This document shows, piece by piece, positions 42,821-55,509 of a stretch of DNA of 64,000 nucleotides (positions are counted from its first letter, which is position 1; each line of letters starts with the position of its first letter). The notes beneath the pieces are model-generated. The model was not told where the DNA came from. It ran no database searches and saw only the letters and a list, made by a program, of their open reading frames with translations. Position numbers and translations under genes: made by a program. The stretch covers positions 73,317,501 through 73,381,500 of the forward strand of contig CM027384.1 of the NCBI GenBank assembly GCA_015680905.1. Direction: 5' to 3'. Origin of the DNA: Coptis chinensis (Eukaryota > Streptophyta > Magnoliopsida > Ranunculales > Ranunculaceae).

Positions 42821-44522
42821 CCTTTTTATGCGCACCTCGAGTTGCATGACTTGCTTTATGCATTTTTGCTTACATCGAGACTCCACTCCATAAAAACCTG
42901 TTGCATATCTTAGCCACCTTGTCAAGCACACGCACTGGGAGAATGAACGTCTTAGCCCAATAGATGTGAAAAGACGAAAGAATTGACTGTATGAGCTGCA
43001 ATCTGCCTGCATAGGACAAGGCTCTATTCTTCCAATTTGATATTCTAACAGTGAGTCTTTCAATCAGTGGAAGACAATCCTTTGCATTGATTCTCGAAGC
43101 TGTGAGAGGCAGGCCTAAATACTTGATAGGGGGAGCAACTAACTGAATACCCAGTAACCCTGCTAGGGCTAATCTATCATCTTTTGTCATGCTTCCAGTA
43201 AGGATAGATGTTTTCATAATGTTGATCTGGAGCCCTGAAAGAGATGAAAATTGATCAATATAGTCTTTGACCGCTAGGATAGACTTCTCTTCCCTTTTAC
43301 AGAAGAGGAGAACATCATCTGCAAAACTCAAATGAGTTATAGCAAGCCTTTTGCATCTTGAGCGAGGGCCAAAACTTTTGGAGGAGAGACCTTACTTTAA
43401 CAGACCACCCAGTAGTTCCATAATCAGCACAAAGAGATAGGGGGACAGAGGGTCGCCTTGCCTTAACCCTCTTTTTCCTTCAAAGAATCCATGTGGGCTT
43501 CCATTGATCAAGATAGAGTAGAGTGGGGACTTGAAGCACATAGATAGCCATATGATAAACTTTGGAGGAAACTTGAACTTTTTAAGAACAAGGAGCATGG
43601 ATCCCAACTGACAGTATCGTAAGCTTTCTGAATATCTACTTTGATAGTACATCTCTTTGGTCCATGCTTTCTAGCATATCCTCTGAGGAGCTCATGAGCG
43701 AGAAGAAGGTTATCTTGTATATCCCGCCGGGACAAAGGCCGGTGATTAAGCTCAATCCATCGATCCATATGAGGCTTCATCCTTTACTTACTAAGAGCCT
43801 TGGCAATACACTTGTAAGTGACATTACAACATGCTATAGGCCTATATTCATCAACCTTGGATACAATAGGTTTCTTTGGAATTAAACAAAGGAAAGTGGC
43901 ATTTGTACCTTTATGTACTTTGTTAATCCCGAATATGGACTGAATGGCATATAAGAAATCACCTCCCACTATGTCCCATGAATGCTTGAAGAAAAGGTTG
44001 TATACCCATCCGGCCCGAGCTTTTGAATCCTCCATAGAGAAAAGAGCTTTCTTGATCTCTTCATCGGTTATGTCTTCGAGAGATCTCAGCCAGTCCCTTG
44101 ATCAATAACTTCCCTCACTGTATCCTATCCAAAGATCTCTTCAGAGCAAAATAAAAGAGAAGAGACTCCAATCAGCTCTTGATAAAAGGATATGAAAGCA
44201 TTTGAAACTTGAGCAACTCCTTCATGCTTTACCCCATTCATGTCCGAAAATGACCCGGATGTTGTTTCTATTCTTCCTTTCCTTGATAGCCTGATGAAAG
44301 AAAGCATTTCCTTTATCTGCATAGTCGAGCCAGTCATTGTCTGCCTTCGCTTTCAATTCTATATACTCCATCTCGATAAGGTTACATAAGCGATCTCTGG
44401 CTCCCTTTTCCTTTACACATAGCTGGCCATCCAGCGGGTTCAACTGCAGCTCTCTTTGTATACAATGCAAATCACCCCTTGCCGCCTCTGTTTTGATGTG
44501 AATATCGGACATGTACGTCCTT
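42821..44522 (-). pseudogene. LINE 3 reverse transcriptase
   Basis: From the Athila-like insertion point: AARGDLHCIQRELQLNPLDG, DYADKGNAFFHQAIKERKNR, then GTNATFLCLIPKKPIVSKVD, EYRPIACCNVTYKCIAKALS, RCTIKVDIQKAYDTVSW, EGKRGLRQGDPLSPYLFVLI, THLSFADDVLLF and WKNRALSYAGRLQLIQSILS. Catalytic Asp residues (KVD, FADD) are kept. Frameshifts near 43600 and 43780 and stops between frames show it is dead. Compared with LINE 1 the box is FADD rather than YADD, so the two come from different lineages. Confidence 0.87.
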
Positions 44523-45878
44523 TGATAAGAGTGAAATGAATAGTCTACCTACGAAATGAACTATGGTTCCACAACGTAAGTAAACTAAACTTTTCCTTTT
44601 ACGTGGTTGATTATCAAAGAATTCTACTCTCAATCCTATGAGATATAGTGGAGTAGATAAGTTCGTTCCACTCCTAGTGCTCTAGCATGGATTTTTTCTA
44701 ATCTAACTAGTCGTTTTTAAGTCTATGAGAGTTTTACGAAGGGAATTATACTACGATGCAACTACCCACAAGATGCAACTAGTCGGTTATCGGAATACTA
44801 AGGGAATGCTACGTTGATTCTATGATAAGGAGTTAGAGGGGGATTGATTCCACCTTGACTCAACTTAATCCACTAACGACGAATCGTCGTAATCCGAATT
44901 GAACTGCTTCGCAGAACAATTGGTTATTCCTAATCTCTAATTATACATGACATTTCTACCAATCATAACTAGCATGTGAACAATTAAACCCATTCTCATG
45001 GTGAACTAATCATTTCTAGAGTGGAATAGAAAATACGACGACTCTCTACGATAATCGGAATCAAGCTTTCATCAAGGCTTCACAACCCCCTCTAATGGAG
45101 GTTTAGCCTTGAATCATTCCGCAATCATTTCCATTTATATTAAAACTAAACATAATATAAAGCATTGAAATTTATTTAATTGAACAATAATGAAATCTAA
45201 TTTAATGACTAAATTGAACTAAGGACATGAATTGAAATTAGATCTAGAATTGGAATTGACAAAATCGAAATGGATAAAGAATACTACTTTATTTATCTAA
45301 TCAATCAAGAACAATGATTCAGAGATTTAATCTAAAACAAGAATTTAAATGGAACTAAAACTTAATTTAATTAATAAAACTAGATCTATAATTCTATATC
45401 TTAATTTAGGTCTAACTAGCTACCATTAATGAAGAGCTAAGCTTTTGTTTTTATACATCCAGATCCAAAATTCGTGCATGGGCTTGGAGCCATGGGTTGG
45501 GCGAGAATCGGGCCCAAAACCCAATCTTTCGAATCCAAAAGGCCTCTTCAGCTGCAGTTGACTTCCACAGACTTTTCGTCCACTTCTGCTCCTCTGATTG
45601 GGTCAAGGCTTGGACCATTACAAAGCTCTTTCCGAGCGGTCGTTTTGACATAAGGTATGCCCAATTCCAAGGTCTGAGTCCAAAGATACGGCTTTCGAAG
45701 TTCTCACGACTTTTGCTCCTCATCTCGCTAAAAAGTGGTACATTTAGCACATAATGGACTTTGAAGCCCGAAATGCATAAAAACGCTGTGTCGGTGTTAA
45801 CTCTTACTTATTATTCACATAATTGGTCTAACAAGATGATTATTAAGGGGTTAAAACTACAGTTTTGGGCTCTTATCA
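44523..45878 (-). repeat. Left LTR (3' LTR of the minus-strand element)
   Basis: Begins TGATAAGAG and ends CTCTTATCA, so the termini are inverted over nine bases. 1356 bp. Differs from the right LTR mainly by short indels and a block near 45043 (cgacgactctctacg against cttaatttaattcttacg). The pyrimidine-rich side (aaccaccccaaaac, 45879-) is the complement of a polypurine tract. Confidence 0.92.
45448..45456 (-). promoter_or_regulatory. TATA box in left LTR
   Basis: TATAAAAAC on the minus strand; the same element occurs at 56432-56440 in the other LTR. Confidence 0.5.
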
Positions 45879-48079
45879 AACCACCCCAAAACAAAGATTT
45901 TGCTTGTCCTCAAGCAAATATGAAAATTATAATAAGTGACCAAAAATGGAATTCTAACTACTCGTTTAATTTGAGTCGCGATTGCATTGACCATATGCAA
46001 CAAGGCCTTAAACCACTAGGAATTCCCTAGTGGACGAGTTATAGCCTCGTGGAGAGTTTTCGATGAAGGTACTCACAAACTTCATCTATACTTCAACGAC
46101 TAAGAAAAATAAAACTATTGTTTCCTTATTCATGCTTTCAACTATCTATACATCTCTCTAGCAATTACATCGAATAACCAAACCAAAACCCTAAGTTAAT
46201 ATATGCATAATAATCAATCATCTACAATACACATATATACAATGAGTAGTACTATCAAATGTTTAGCGGGGTTGTTTTAGAACTTCGAATAAGCGTCCCT
46301 TAAGTAGTTCTCACAATAATAGTCAAGAAACAACACTCGATTTTTCACTCAAGTTTAGTTACTCCGATTAATGCGGTGGGCACACTTTACCTTTACAATC
46401 TCCATGACAACAAGGAAGCCCGGGGTCAATCAAACACATCTGCCACTTACTATCACACACTAACCTATTCCTAATTGAAATGCTAGGTCTTTATTAGGTG
46501 TTACGGGGATTAGGAGATGGTTTAAGAAGGAAGGAAATGGATATTCAAAAGGACAAGTCCGAGATAATAGAGTCTTCAGATTATGTAACTTAGAGAAACC
46601 TTGTTATTTTCTTTGCTTCTATACTTTGTTTCCATCCTTAGCCATATTTTTTCTTTTTCTTTTCTTTTTGGCTTTTGACTCCCTTTTATTCTATTTTTTT
46701 TTTTTTGAGTTTTTATTTTATTTCTATTTTTTTTTTTCTTTGGATGGAAACTTCTTTTCTTTATTTTCTGAAGCAACTAACAATTTTTTTTTGTTTATAC
46801 GGGTTTTTTCTCTTCTTCTTCTTCACTCATTCTATTCTCGGACTTATTCTAAATTGGGTAGGTTGATTTATTTATTTTTTTTTTTTTTTTTGTTTTGTTT
46901 TGTAACAGGTAAAGGAATTGTGGTTTATGGAAGGGCTAATGAAAGGCTCGAGTGGCGACTAGCGGAAAATAATTCATAGGTTTGAATTTCTGGCTATATC
47001 GATCCAAAAGAGAAATGCCTAAATTCTCACTTAGGATATGGTTTAGTGATCAAGCAAGTGGGCGTGTGATTTCTCTATCCGGATTTTACTTCTCCCTTGT
47101 GTCATTTCTCAAATGTTTAAAACTTCATATAAGGCTTTAGGCTATATTCTCACAGGATTTGTAGAATAAGTACTCTAGCCTAGATTTCAAAAACTTCTAA
47201 CAATCATGAGATACTCATGTAATATATTTATAGATAGATGCAAAGATTATTACCTACGATTAACCTAAGTTTCTAACAATTATTCGATCTGCAAACTATG
47301 TGAGACTTCTAGATTGTTAAAAGCATGGAGAAAGAAACAATACCAATATTCCTAAGTGTATAGCATGACTTATTTATTTATAATTTTAAATTTTTGAAAT
47401 TTTAACTAGAAAACAAATGCATATTATGTCTATCTATATCTTAACAGATGTCTTAATTACATGTTTCTATGCCCCCAAAACAAAAAGCATGCTTTGTCCT
47501 CAAAGCATTTAAATAAAGAGGGTAGGAAAAATACCATTGAAACGCTGCGTGAATTTCGTGAACATCCGCAAAACAAAGTTAGAACGCATACTAATATAGG
47601 AAATAAAACTGACACAACTCTATAAGAGTTCTACCCATTATGGGGTTAACCTAATTAAATTGCTTGGGACATAAGGCATTACACTTGAGAAACTAAAACT
47701 TACCTCCACTCCCGCTGTTATTACATCTTCGTCATCCTCTACTTCTATAAAGAAGTGAGGTTCCTTCAGCGCCTTGCCATGCTATGATAATTTGCCGGGC
47801 TTCACGCCATTTATCATCTATGGTTGCTAACCTATTAAGTGCCACTTGGTCTGATGGGGTGTAGGGTGCAACCTGGTGAGGTTGTATCCGCCACCCATGC
47901 CAAGGCATTGCGCGGAAAGATCGAATAATACTATTGGTGGGTCGCGACGTGTCTACCTTTTAATCCAATCCGTGAAACGTGTACAAAAACAGAAAAGAAA
48001 CATAGCATAATACGTGAAATTAAAACAGGCATAAGAAGGTACTTATGCCTCATGGTATAGGCTCGTGCTAAACTAGACA
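45879..48079. other. Non-coding 3' region of the Athila-like element
   Basis: No coding motif on the minus strand. Contains long T-rich runs (46640-46900), giving spurious Phe-rich frames. Long non-coding 3' regions are usual in Athila elements. Confidence 0.5.
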
Positions 48080-48990
48080 TCAAAGTTCGGGAAGGTCATA
48101 GAATCGGCGTCCATTGGCTAAAGCAAGGAAAACGGCGCAAGTGGCGCCATTCACGTAAAAAAATGCCATTCCCCTAAAATGTTTAGCATAATCCAAAACA
48201 TAATAGTTCCTATGTTCATGGACAAAGCTACCAAGGGGCAACGTTATAGTCCCCTTGGTCCTCAATACGGAAAATGCCTGCCCCATAAGCCTCGTGCGTG
48301 CAAAGACTCATAAGTGTAGACATGCATATTATCGACCCAATAGCACCATGGGGTCTTGTATCTCAAATGCATAGCAAGTCCAAGAACAAATGCTAGCAAG
48401 AACCCGTAATCTCCATTGGTTCATCGTCAATGTTGATGGAGAACACTTGTTCTCCGTCCGGTCTCTCAAAGAAAATGCGTTATTATAAAAATAAGATGCA
48501 AGTCTTTGGAGAATAAAGTTTAGCCGGTCTTACCATAAGAGGTTCCCACCAACATATGTGATCACCTCGCATGAAACCAAGCACCGTAGTAAGTAGTGCT
48601 TTGGAACAAATCTTCGAAGACTGTTCCGTATCAATATTGGAGATGTCATCTCAAAATTACGCTTTGGAATAGCTGCGAATGATCCGGATACTACGCTAAA
48701 AAACCGGAAAATTTCTAGTCCAGAGAAGTCGAGCGGCGTTAGCGCTTCAACTTATGGCATCTTTGTATTTTGATTTCCGAAGAACTTAGCTGGTCAGCGC
48801 TTTTTGACTTGAAGCGGTATCGAAAATTTTTCCGACAGAATTGTAGGCGCTGAGCGCTACCAACTAGAAGCCTTGGCGCTCCGAAGTTTTGATTTTGTGA
48901 AAATGGAGACGAAAACGTGGGAATCGCGGGTGTGAAGGGCGAGTGATGGAGTTTAGGTGTAGTGTGAGTTGTGAGGATAGATTGTATCAA
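48080..48990 (-). pseudogene. Unrecognised degraded coding region in the Athila-like element
   Basis: Minus-strand frames include SVLRTKGTITLPLGSFVHEH, then YVLDYAKHFRGMAFFYVNG and, further upstream, NMHVYTYESLHARGLWG and GDHICWWEPLM. Composition is protein-like and frames alternate through several shifts. I do not recognise a family. Position after the transposon-protein-like ORF suggests the C-terminal part of the same env-position gene. Confidence 0.35.
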
Positions 48991-50000
48991 GTTTATATAG
49001 GTTTAAAGTTGCTAGAATGGATCGGAAAGTTGCCAAAACTAATTACGGCGGTTTCCTGAAATCCTAAAATTTCCAAACTTCAAAACGGAAACAACTTCGT
49101 CTCCTGGGTTCTAATTCAAACCCAAAGATCTCTTATTTGGATTTTATGACTGAATGTACCTATTTAATCTAGATTTCATCCTACAATGATTCTCAATCAC
49201 GATATGCCTAAACTACCATATTTTCACCTTACTCCATGATGAATTCTAACACTAGGGTTTTTATAAAAATACGACTTGAAATGATAAAACCACCCCCAAA
49301 CAAGTTGGGAAGGTGGGGTCAAAATGAAACAAGCACACTAACTGAAAATAACCCCTTATATTAAAATTTTGATTCGAGGTCCTTTCACTTACAAAATTCA
49401 AATTACGAGAATAAAAATTACATTACAATAAAACAACAAAAATAAATAAAACAACAACTTATAAAACAAAAATAACTACCACTATCACTCCTCATCCTCT
49501 CTAAACTCCTCGCCCGGTGGTGGAGGGCACGATCTCTAATAGTGGTGGCTCCCCTGGGGCTCGAAGGTCCAAAGAAGGATCCGCCCTTCGCCGACGACGC
49601 CATGCCTAGTAGTTGTGTCCTCGGTGAGGCAGAGTCCGGTGGGAAAGTGGGAAGCGTGGCTAGCATATCCACTCTAAATCGGCGGCCGGGGGCTTCTATC
49701 TCAGCCCCGCTTTGCTCCCATCTCATCATCCCTCCTCCTGTGCGGATCTCGGTTGTGGTGAATGGTCGCCTGTCGAGTCGGTCCGAGGTCTCTGAAGAGT
49801 GTTGAGTGAACGCGATGCCCCCTATGTAGCATAGTCATGCGCCAAAGATCGGACCAACACCTCGGAAGGCATCCGTATCAAAGCAAGTGCCATCCTCCTC
49901 ATCCTCCTCCGAATCATCCTGGCGTCCCCGGCCTCCTCTTCATTCCCAGCTCCACCATCCTCTTCATCTCTATCCTCAAATTATCAACCGGACTTGTTGG
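48991..50000. other. Spacer within the Athila-like element
   Basis: GC content rises here (about 49500-50000). Forward and reverse frames overlap without a recognisable domain. Confidence 0.35.
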
Positions 50001-50657
50001 ACACACTCCCTATAGATACGGCGGGTTCTTGTGCGGGTAATGTAAATCCTCTCGAAGCCGGAGTTGCCTTCATCTTCGACATGATCTTAGTAATAAGCAC
50101 AGGAGAGGTGCCAAAGACCTTCCGAAACTCCCGATCATGCTCAAGAAAAAACTCCGGGGATACGTAAATCGTACTTCCGCTCGAGTACCCATAACACGGG
50201 AGGCAGTCGGACCGATGTCAATGACCTTGACCTTCCCTAGGACATTCCGACCAATCCATCAGAACATCAGCCCGTTGGTTGGTCCTCGAGGATGCTCGGC
50301 GCTTACAATGGGAGTTTGGATTGTAACTCCCATTGATGACGATAACGCCCATCAACGGCTCTACCCGCCAAACCGGGGCTCTGTAGTGGCATCCAGATTG
50401 ATTCTAGGCGGAATGCCTAGAATCTCAGCCAACAGGCCCGTAGTCAACTCCCTTCTCTTCTTCCTTACCATCACAAAAATCCTACTCTCCTCCAACTCCC
50501 TGGTGTTGTAGAACCGTCGGACCAAGTCTTCGTGGTAGAAGTCTTCGGTCGAGTACCACAGACTACTCCAGTCTCTACTAGCCATTTCGTCACCGTAAAA
50601 CAGCGCGAAATGGTCTGCAGTGAAAACTTGCTCCGGTATGATTCGGCGTTGAGCCAT
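50001..50657 (-). pseudogene. Env-position ORF (plant transposon-protein-like)
   Basis: From ATG at 50657: MAQRRIIPEQVFTADHFALF, HEDLVRRFYNTRELEESRIF and VMVRKKRRELTTGLLAEILG then IPPR. The FYN...VRGKK-type...ELLGIP pattern is that of the putative plant transposon protein domain often found in Athila-type elements. Downstream, after a stop (RFGG*), VIDIGPTASRVMGTRAEVRF and FFLEHDREFRKVFGTSPVLI continue in the same region. Function in the element is unknown. Confidence 0.5.
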
Positions 50658-52062
50658 CTAGTGTTTGGAATGGAGTGAGGGTCTAACTATGATGTGGTGG
50701 TGGTGGATTAACTTGACCGACCTAAAGAAAAGTGGTGGTGGTGGAGTGGTGGCGGTAGCAACCAATTTTTATAAATTTCGGTGGTTTTTAGTGCTTAAAA
50801 TCGGTGGGGGTTATGGTGGTTTGGTTGTAGAGAAGATTTGGGTTAGGATTTGATTTTGGGCGTGGGTTTATTGGATTTTCTTTTTAAATTTTATATTTGC
50901 TAGGGTTTTGAAGCTTGTTAATGGCGGTGGAAGTTGAAGAACGCGATGAACTGTTCGTGAGAAGGTAAGAGCGCGAGCGCGCTCTCCATGGGCGCGGGTG
51001 GGCGCGGGTTGGGCCCAAGCCCAAAATCGAAATTTTTTATTTGTTTCGATTTTTTCGCGAATTTCAAATCAAAATTCCCGCTTCGTTACATGTCCGATTT
51101 TTGCGAATGAGATATGGAAATGATCAGGAGAGAATTTCCTATCCAATGATCCATAAAACACTCTATTCCGACTTCGGATGACATACGAGATAGTGGAAAA
51201 CGCCTCGAAGTGCGTGCATGACGTAAGTTATGCGAACGAATGAACTCTAAATTAATAGATCATGTCAATCCGAATCGTAATACAATAAAAACGGCCTAAG
51301 CAACTATAATGGGACATAAAACATTTTAGTACAGAACACAAACACCCACCCCCCAAACAAATTTTTACAACGAAGCTTAGAAAATTTGTTTTAGCAAATG
51401 GGTCTTTTTAAAGTCGATTCGAGACTTCATAGATTACTATGTTTATTTTATTTTTTTTTTTTTTATTTTAGTTTTAGAAGGAAAAACAATAAGCAATAAA
51501 GACATAATTCACACCATAGAGAAACATGACTCAAAAATCCGAGAAAAACATGCAAGAGTGGAAAAACGTGAACTATGTGAACCGTGGACTTAGGATCCGT
51601 ACTTACAGCCACACACACTCCATAGGGAGGGCCCGGTTACCTTAATGGTGCACTCACCAATATATTAAAGTGAAAGGAATTGCACCAAACCACGTAAGTT
51701 GAGTCGCTATAGTCGATATACTCAAGACTTTATCTAAAACATATGTATGAACATGCAGTTGATCATATATCAACAACCCAAATAGTTGTGGATCATTCCA
51801 TAAATAAATATCGGAGGAAACATATCCAAACACAATGAAACACCAAGATTTCCTACGACCGCGACCTAGTGGAATCCAAACGAAGTTGGATAACCCTATT
51901 GTGTAACCTATCATGCACCTTATTTTTCATTTTTGAATGAGTGGGTGTTCTAGTAAATAAGTGTGGAAAAGTGAATGGTTGTGGAGAATATGGTAGATAT
52001 GGATAAGTTTTAGAAAGACGGCTTGTACCTGAATGAGGATGTGGTTTTAGCATCGAACTCAT
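50658..52062. other. Spacer where pol would be expected
   Basis: No reverse transcriptase, RNase H or integrase motif on either strand. Sequence includes a GGT/GTGG-rich patch (50690-50760), short Ala/Arg-rich GC patches near 50960-51010, and AT-rich DNA after 51300. Confidence 0.55.
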
Positions 52063-52623
52063 TCATTGTGTGTGTGTAGGGACTGCCTCAATTCTGAAAA
52101 TGAAGGTGTCAAATAGGTTGTCCTTCCAAGCATCCGCTTTGCTAGGAGGATTTAAAAAATTATGAAGCACAGGAGAAACAAGAGGCTCGAGTGCAAACTC
52201 GAGGTTCCTTTGAAAGGGTGGAAGGAGGGGAATCGATGTGGATGTTGTGCAAGTTAGTTCTTGATAGGGTGAATTGTCACCTACTCGAAGAAACTCATCA
52301 AATTCCTCATCAAGATTGGTCATATCCACATTACTATGGTAGTCCTCTACATCTTTGAGAAAGTTATCTATCCCGTCCTCATCAATAATATGTGTATCGA
52401 CTAGTGTAGGAATGAAAATGTTGGAGTCTGACTTTCCAAAGGAAAGAATTTTCGGCATATGACTATCAGGGAACGTGTTGTTGAAATAATCTCGAGCAAA
52501 GCTCTCGATCATGCTAACCTCTCCATCCATAGACGAATCGGGTAACTGTGTCCTTGTTTTAAAAACATTGACTTCAACAAAGAAGATGGCCAAAAGACAT
52601 GGACATTGAACCATCCACGGCAA
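52063..52623 (-). pseudogene. Acidic ORF downstream of protease
   Basis: Frame of 186 residues rich in Asp/Glu/Phe/Leu (IDNFLKDVEDYHSNVDMTNL, DEEFDEFLRVGDNSPYQEL). In Ty3/gypsy Athila polyproteins an acidic linker of this kind lies between protease and reverse transcriptase; here the RT never follows. Confidence 0.5.
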
Positions 52624-52774
52624 TTAATGAGCGCATTGGCGGTTGCCAAGAAAGGACGGCCCCTAAATGATCGGAACAGAGTCGTTAGCGACTTCAGACG
52701 AGGACTACAAAATCAGCCGGATAGTAGAAATCATGCACTTTTACAAGCACATTTTCGACTACACCCTAGGGTAC

Positions 52775-53167
52775 TTAATAGACCGATCGACTAATTGCAA
52801 ACGCCATTTTAGTGGGTTGCATTTTGTCTAGACCTATTTGTCTATACAAATAAAATGGGAGTAAGTTAACACTAGCCCCCGTGTCTAATAACGCCGTGGT
52901 CGTATAGGAATCTCCTAAGGTGCATTTATCGGTAGGACGACCAGGGTCCTTGTACTTAACAATTCCATTATGTTCAGATAAGGTTGGGAATTGTTCTGTT
53001 AAAAAGGCGTCTTTTGGTATATTTGTCTTACGCCTAGTAGTACACAATTCCTTAAGAAACTTAGCATGGTGTGGTAGCTTTTTTATAGCTTCGAGGAAAG
53101 GAAGGTTTATAGTTAGATTCTTGAAAACGTCCCTAATCTCCTCGTAAGTTGTATCTCTAGTTAACAT
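52775..53167 (-). pseudogene. Gag C-terminus and aspartic protease
   Basis: Reads LPFLEAIKKLPHHAKFLKEL and CTTRRKTNIPKDAFLTEQF, then CTLGDSYTTTALLDTGASVN and LLPFYLYRQIGLDKMQPTKM. The protease active-site motif is ALLDTGAS (catalytic Asp, DTG), with the usual LLP...Y...G flap-side sequence of Athila/Ty3 pepsin-like retroviral proteases that mature the polyprotein. The frame ends at 52775 shortly after, before the expected second half of the domain. Confidence 0.75.
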
Positions 53168-53699
53168 GGCTAATTTTTGTGGAAACGGTGGTTTCTGTCT
53201 ATATTTAGCAATGGTATCACCTGGATGTTTAACTGTGGCTTTATGTTTCTTAGGTTGTGTTGTAACTGGTACCTCTACACCGTAGGCTCTTCGGTTTCCA
53301 TTTCGGTATCTTGTAAAAGAGGTGTGTAGGGTTATCTTGGTGGGGTAACTATAGGCATAGTTACCTTGTTATCAACCACTCTGCCAGAACGGAGAGTGGT
53401 GATGGCATTTATCTCACCTACATTTTCATATTCATTACTAGTATTATCGGTGACCTCAAAGGCTGTGTTTGTTGTTTTAGGATTAGGTATTAGCGTTACA
53501 CGGAAACACACCTTTGGGTTGGGCTTTATCTTGAGCCAAATTGGGTTAAATTATTAACGGATTGTAGAAGCTGTTGGTTAGATTGAGCCATGGTTTGGAA
53601 AAGTTTTTGGCTCACTTGTATGAAGGTGTCAAGACGATCCCATTGGTAGGTGTAGTGTTCACGGGGGTGTTGTTCTTGGAACTATTTCCCCGAATTATT

Positions 53700-54739
53700 T
53701 ATTAGCGGATTTTGATAGTTATTATTTACCTAACGATACCTCTATTAGCATTATAATTATTATAATTACCTTGACCTTGTGCTTGACCTTGTCGAGGTTG
53801 CACTTGGTTGTTATAATTATTAAAATTACCCCGACCACATCCCCTGTCTTGGTGGGGGCTTGGTTAAAAGCTTTCGTAGGCCTAACATATTGATTATTGT
53901 ACCGCTTGAGGTGTGGCGTTTTGTTATTTCTCCAACCGAAGTTGGGATTTTGTCTCCAAGGGGCGTTAGGTTCACTATTAATGGAACAAGCCCGTTCATA
54001 GGCTATAGGGCGATGGGAATCGGGATGCTCAGGACTCCAACAGAAACTACCTAGATTTGAATTTACATTCATAATGGGGATTGGCTTTTGTTGTACGATA
54101 TGGCATCTACCTTTTTAGTGAGGGATTCAATTAGAGTTTTAAGCTCAGGGATCTGATTTAACCTCAAACATACTGGTAGTCTTAACTGTGGAAGAAGAAC
54201 TAGCGGAGCGGGGGATATCATCACTACCCCCCCAGGTTGTTATTTCGCTTAGTTTGATCCTCTAAAAATTTATAAGCCTCCGAGGCTCCTTTACTTAAGA
54301 AACTACCCCCATTCATTATGTCAAGGACTTCTTTATGGTGATGTTGAAGTCCTTTTGAAAAGGCACCGAACTAACGTGTCTTTTGCTAAGTTATGGTGTG
54401 GACACTCTATAAGCGATCGGTGAAACGATTCCAAGCCTCACGAAAATGATTCATGAGGATTTTGTCGAAAGAAATGAATCTTGGAAAGCATCTCATCCGT
54501 CTTTAGGGGTAAAAATGTTCCATAAACAAAATTGAACAAGTTTAGCCCACGAGTCCACGAATTAGCGCTTTGGGCAAGTTAACCAAGACGCCTTTATCGG
54601 CTAAGGTGAAAGGGAATACCCTTAATTTAATTTGTTCCGAACCAACCGTAGGATGGTGGAATGTTGTTAGGACTTGTTCAATCCTACGCATGTGCTGGTA
54701 AGGTTTTTCATGGTCTAAACCATGAAACACGGGTAACAA
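53700..54739 (-). pseudogene. Gag polyprotein
   Basis: The upstream frame has FHGLDHEKPYQHMRRIEQVL and IKLRVFPFTLADKGVLVNLP, the retrotransposon gag capsid motif (FxGLxxEnPxxHL, LRLFPFSLxDxAxxWL) with the Trp region altered. A lower frame has APWRQNPNFGWRNNKTPHLK and a Gln/Asn-rich stretch (YNNQYVRPTKAFNQAPTKT), typical of the gag C-terminal part. Frameshifts between 54110 and 54540 break the gene. Confidence 0.7.
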
Positions 54740-55494
54740 ATTAAAAATATTTGGAGGGATTCTGAAATCCCGGTGGTCCGCTAGAACGATGCAAGATTTG
54801 GGGCTATCGCCAAGGCTTTGTAGAAGTCCGAGAGGAGTCTCTTTTCTTCCCCATTATATCAGGTGGTGTGTGTGATATAGTAGCTAGAGGTGTAGTTTGT
54901 GGTATACTAGATAGACTTGTTTGTTGATGTTGTTGTGTATTTACGTTAGGTGTTTTTGTTCGGCCAGACCTTAATCTCATGCAAGGCTAAGTCGAGCTTA
55001 ACTAAACATGCAACACTCCAAACAATTCTGATGTACTAGTATAAACCTCTAACAGGAGATGCGAGGTGTGGAAGAAAGGAATACCTGATTGCGTCCTTGC
55101 TTCGCTTATGAATAGCGTCTTGTGTACGCGTGTTCAGTGTATATAAGAGAGTAGAACACTGAAAAACTTGATGTACCGGGTTCGAATCAAACCGTGGAAA
55201 TCCGAAAATTTCAGCTATGGTGCGCCACTTTATCTTGTATGGCGCCGAGTAAATTCGAAAGTCTAGTAACTTAGCGCTGGTCGCTGAAGCTTTTTATGCG
55301 GCGCTTCGGTGTATTGATCAAATTCCAAGAACATAGCGTGGTCGCTTTTAAGCGGCGCACCGGATTATATTTTCTCGAATTTTTCCAAAATCAAACGGTA
55401 ACCCACAAATGAATCAAACAAGGGTGGGTGGGTGAAATGGGACTTAAAAATTACTAATTCTATTATGAAAACAATGCTAAAGTGCAACTAAGAT

Positions 55495-55507
55495 GGCAGC
55501 GGCGCCA
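55495..55507 (-). promoter_or_regulatory. Primer-binding site, tRNA-Asp type
   Basis: The minus strand reads TGGCGCCGCTGCC two bases after the LTR end. It is complementary to the 3' end of plant tRNA-Asp (family PBS TGGCGCCGTTGCC, one difference) and fixes the element's orientation. Confidence 0.85.
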
Positions 55508-55509
55508 TT

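Noticed and set aside
46626..46979. Forward frames of 60-117 codons rich in Phe and Leu
   Set aside because: They come from T-rich non-coding DNA of the Athila-like element, on the strand opposite to its genes.
49542..49805. Forward frames around 49542-50511 that look protein-like
   Set aside because: They overlap minus-strand coding of the Athila-like element (for example 50361-50657) and show no family match.
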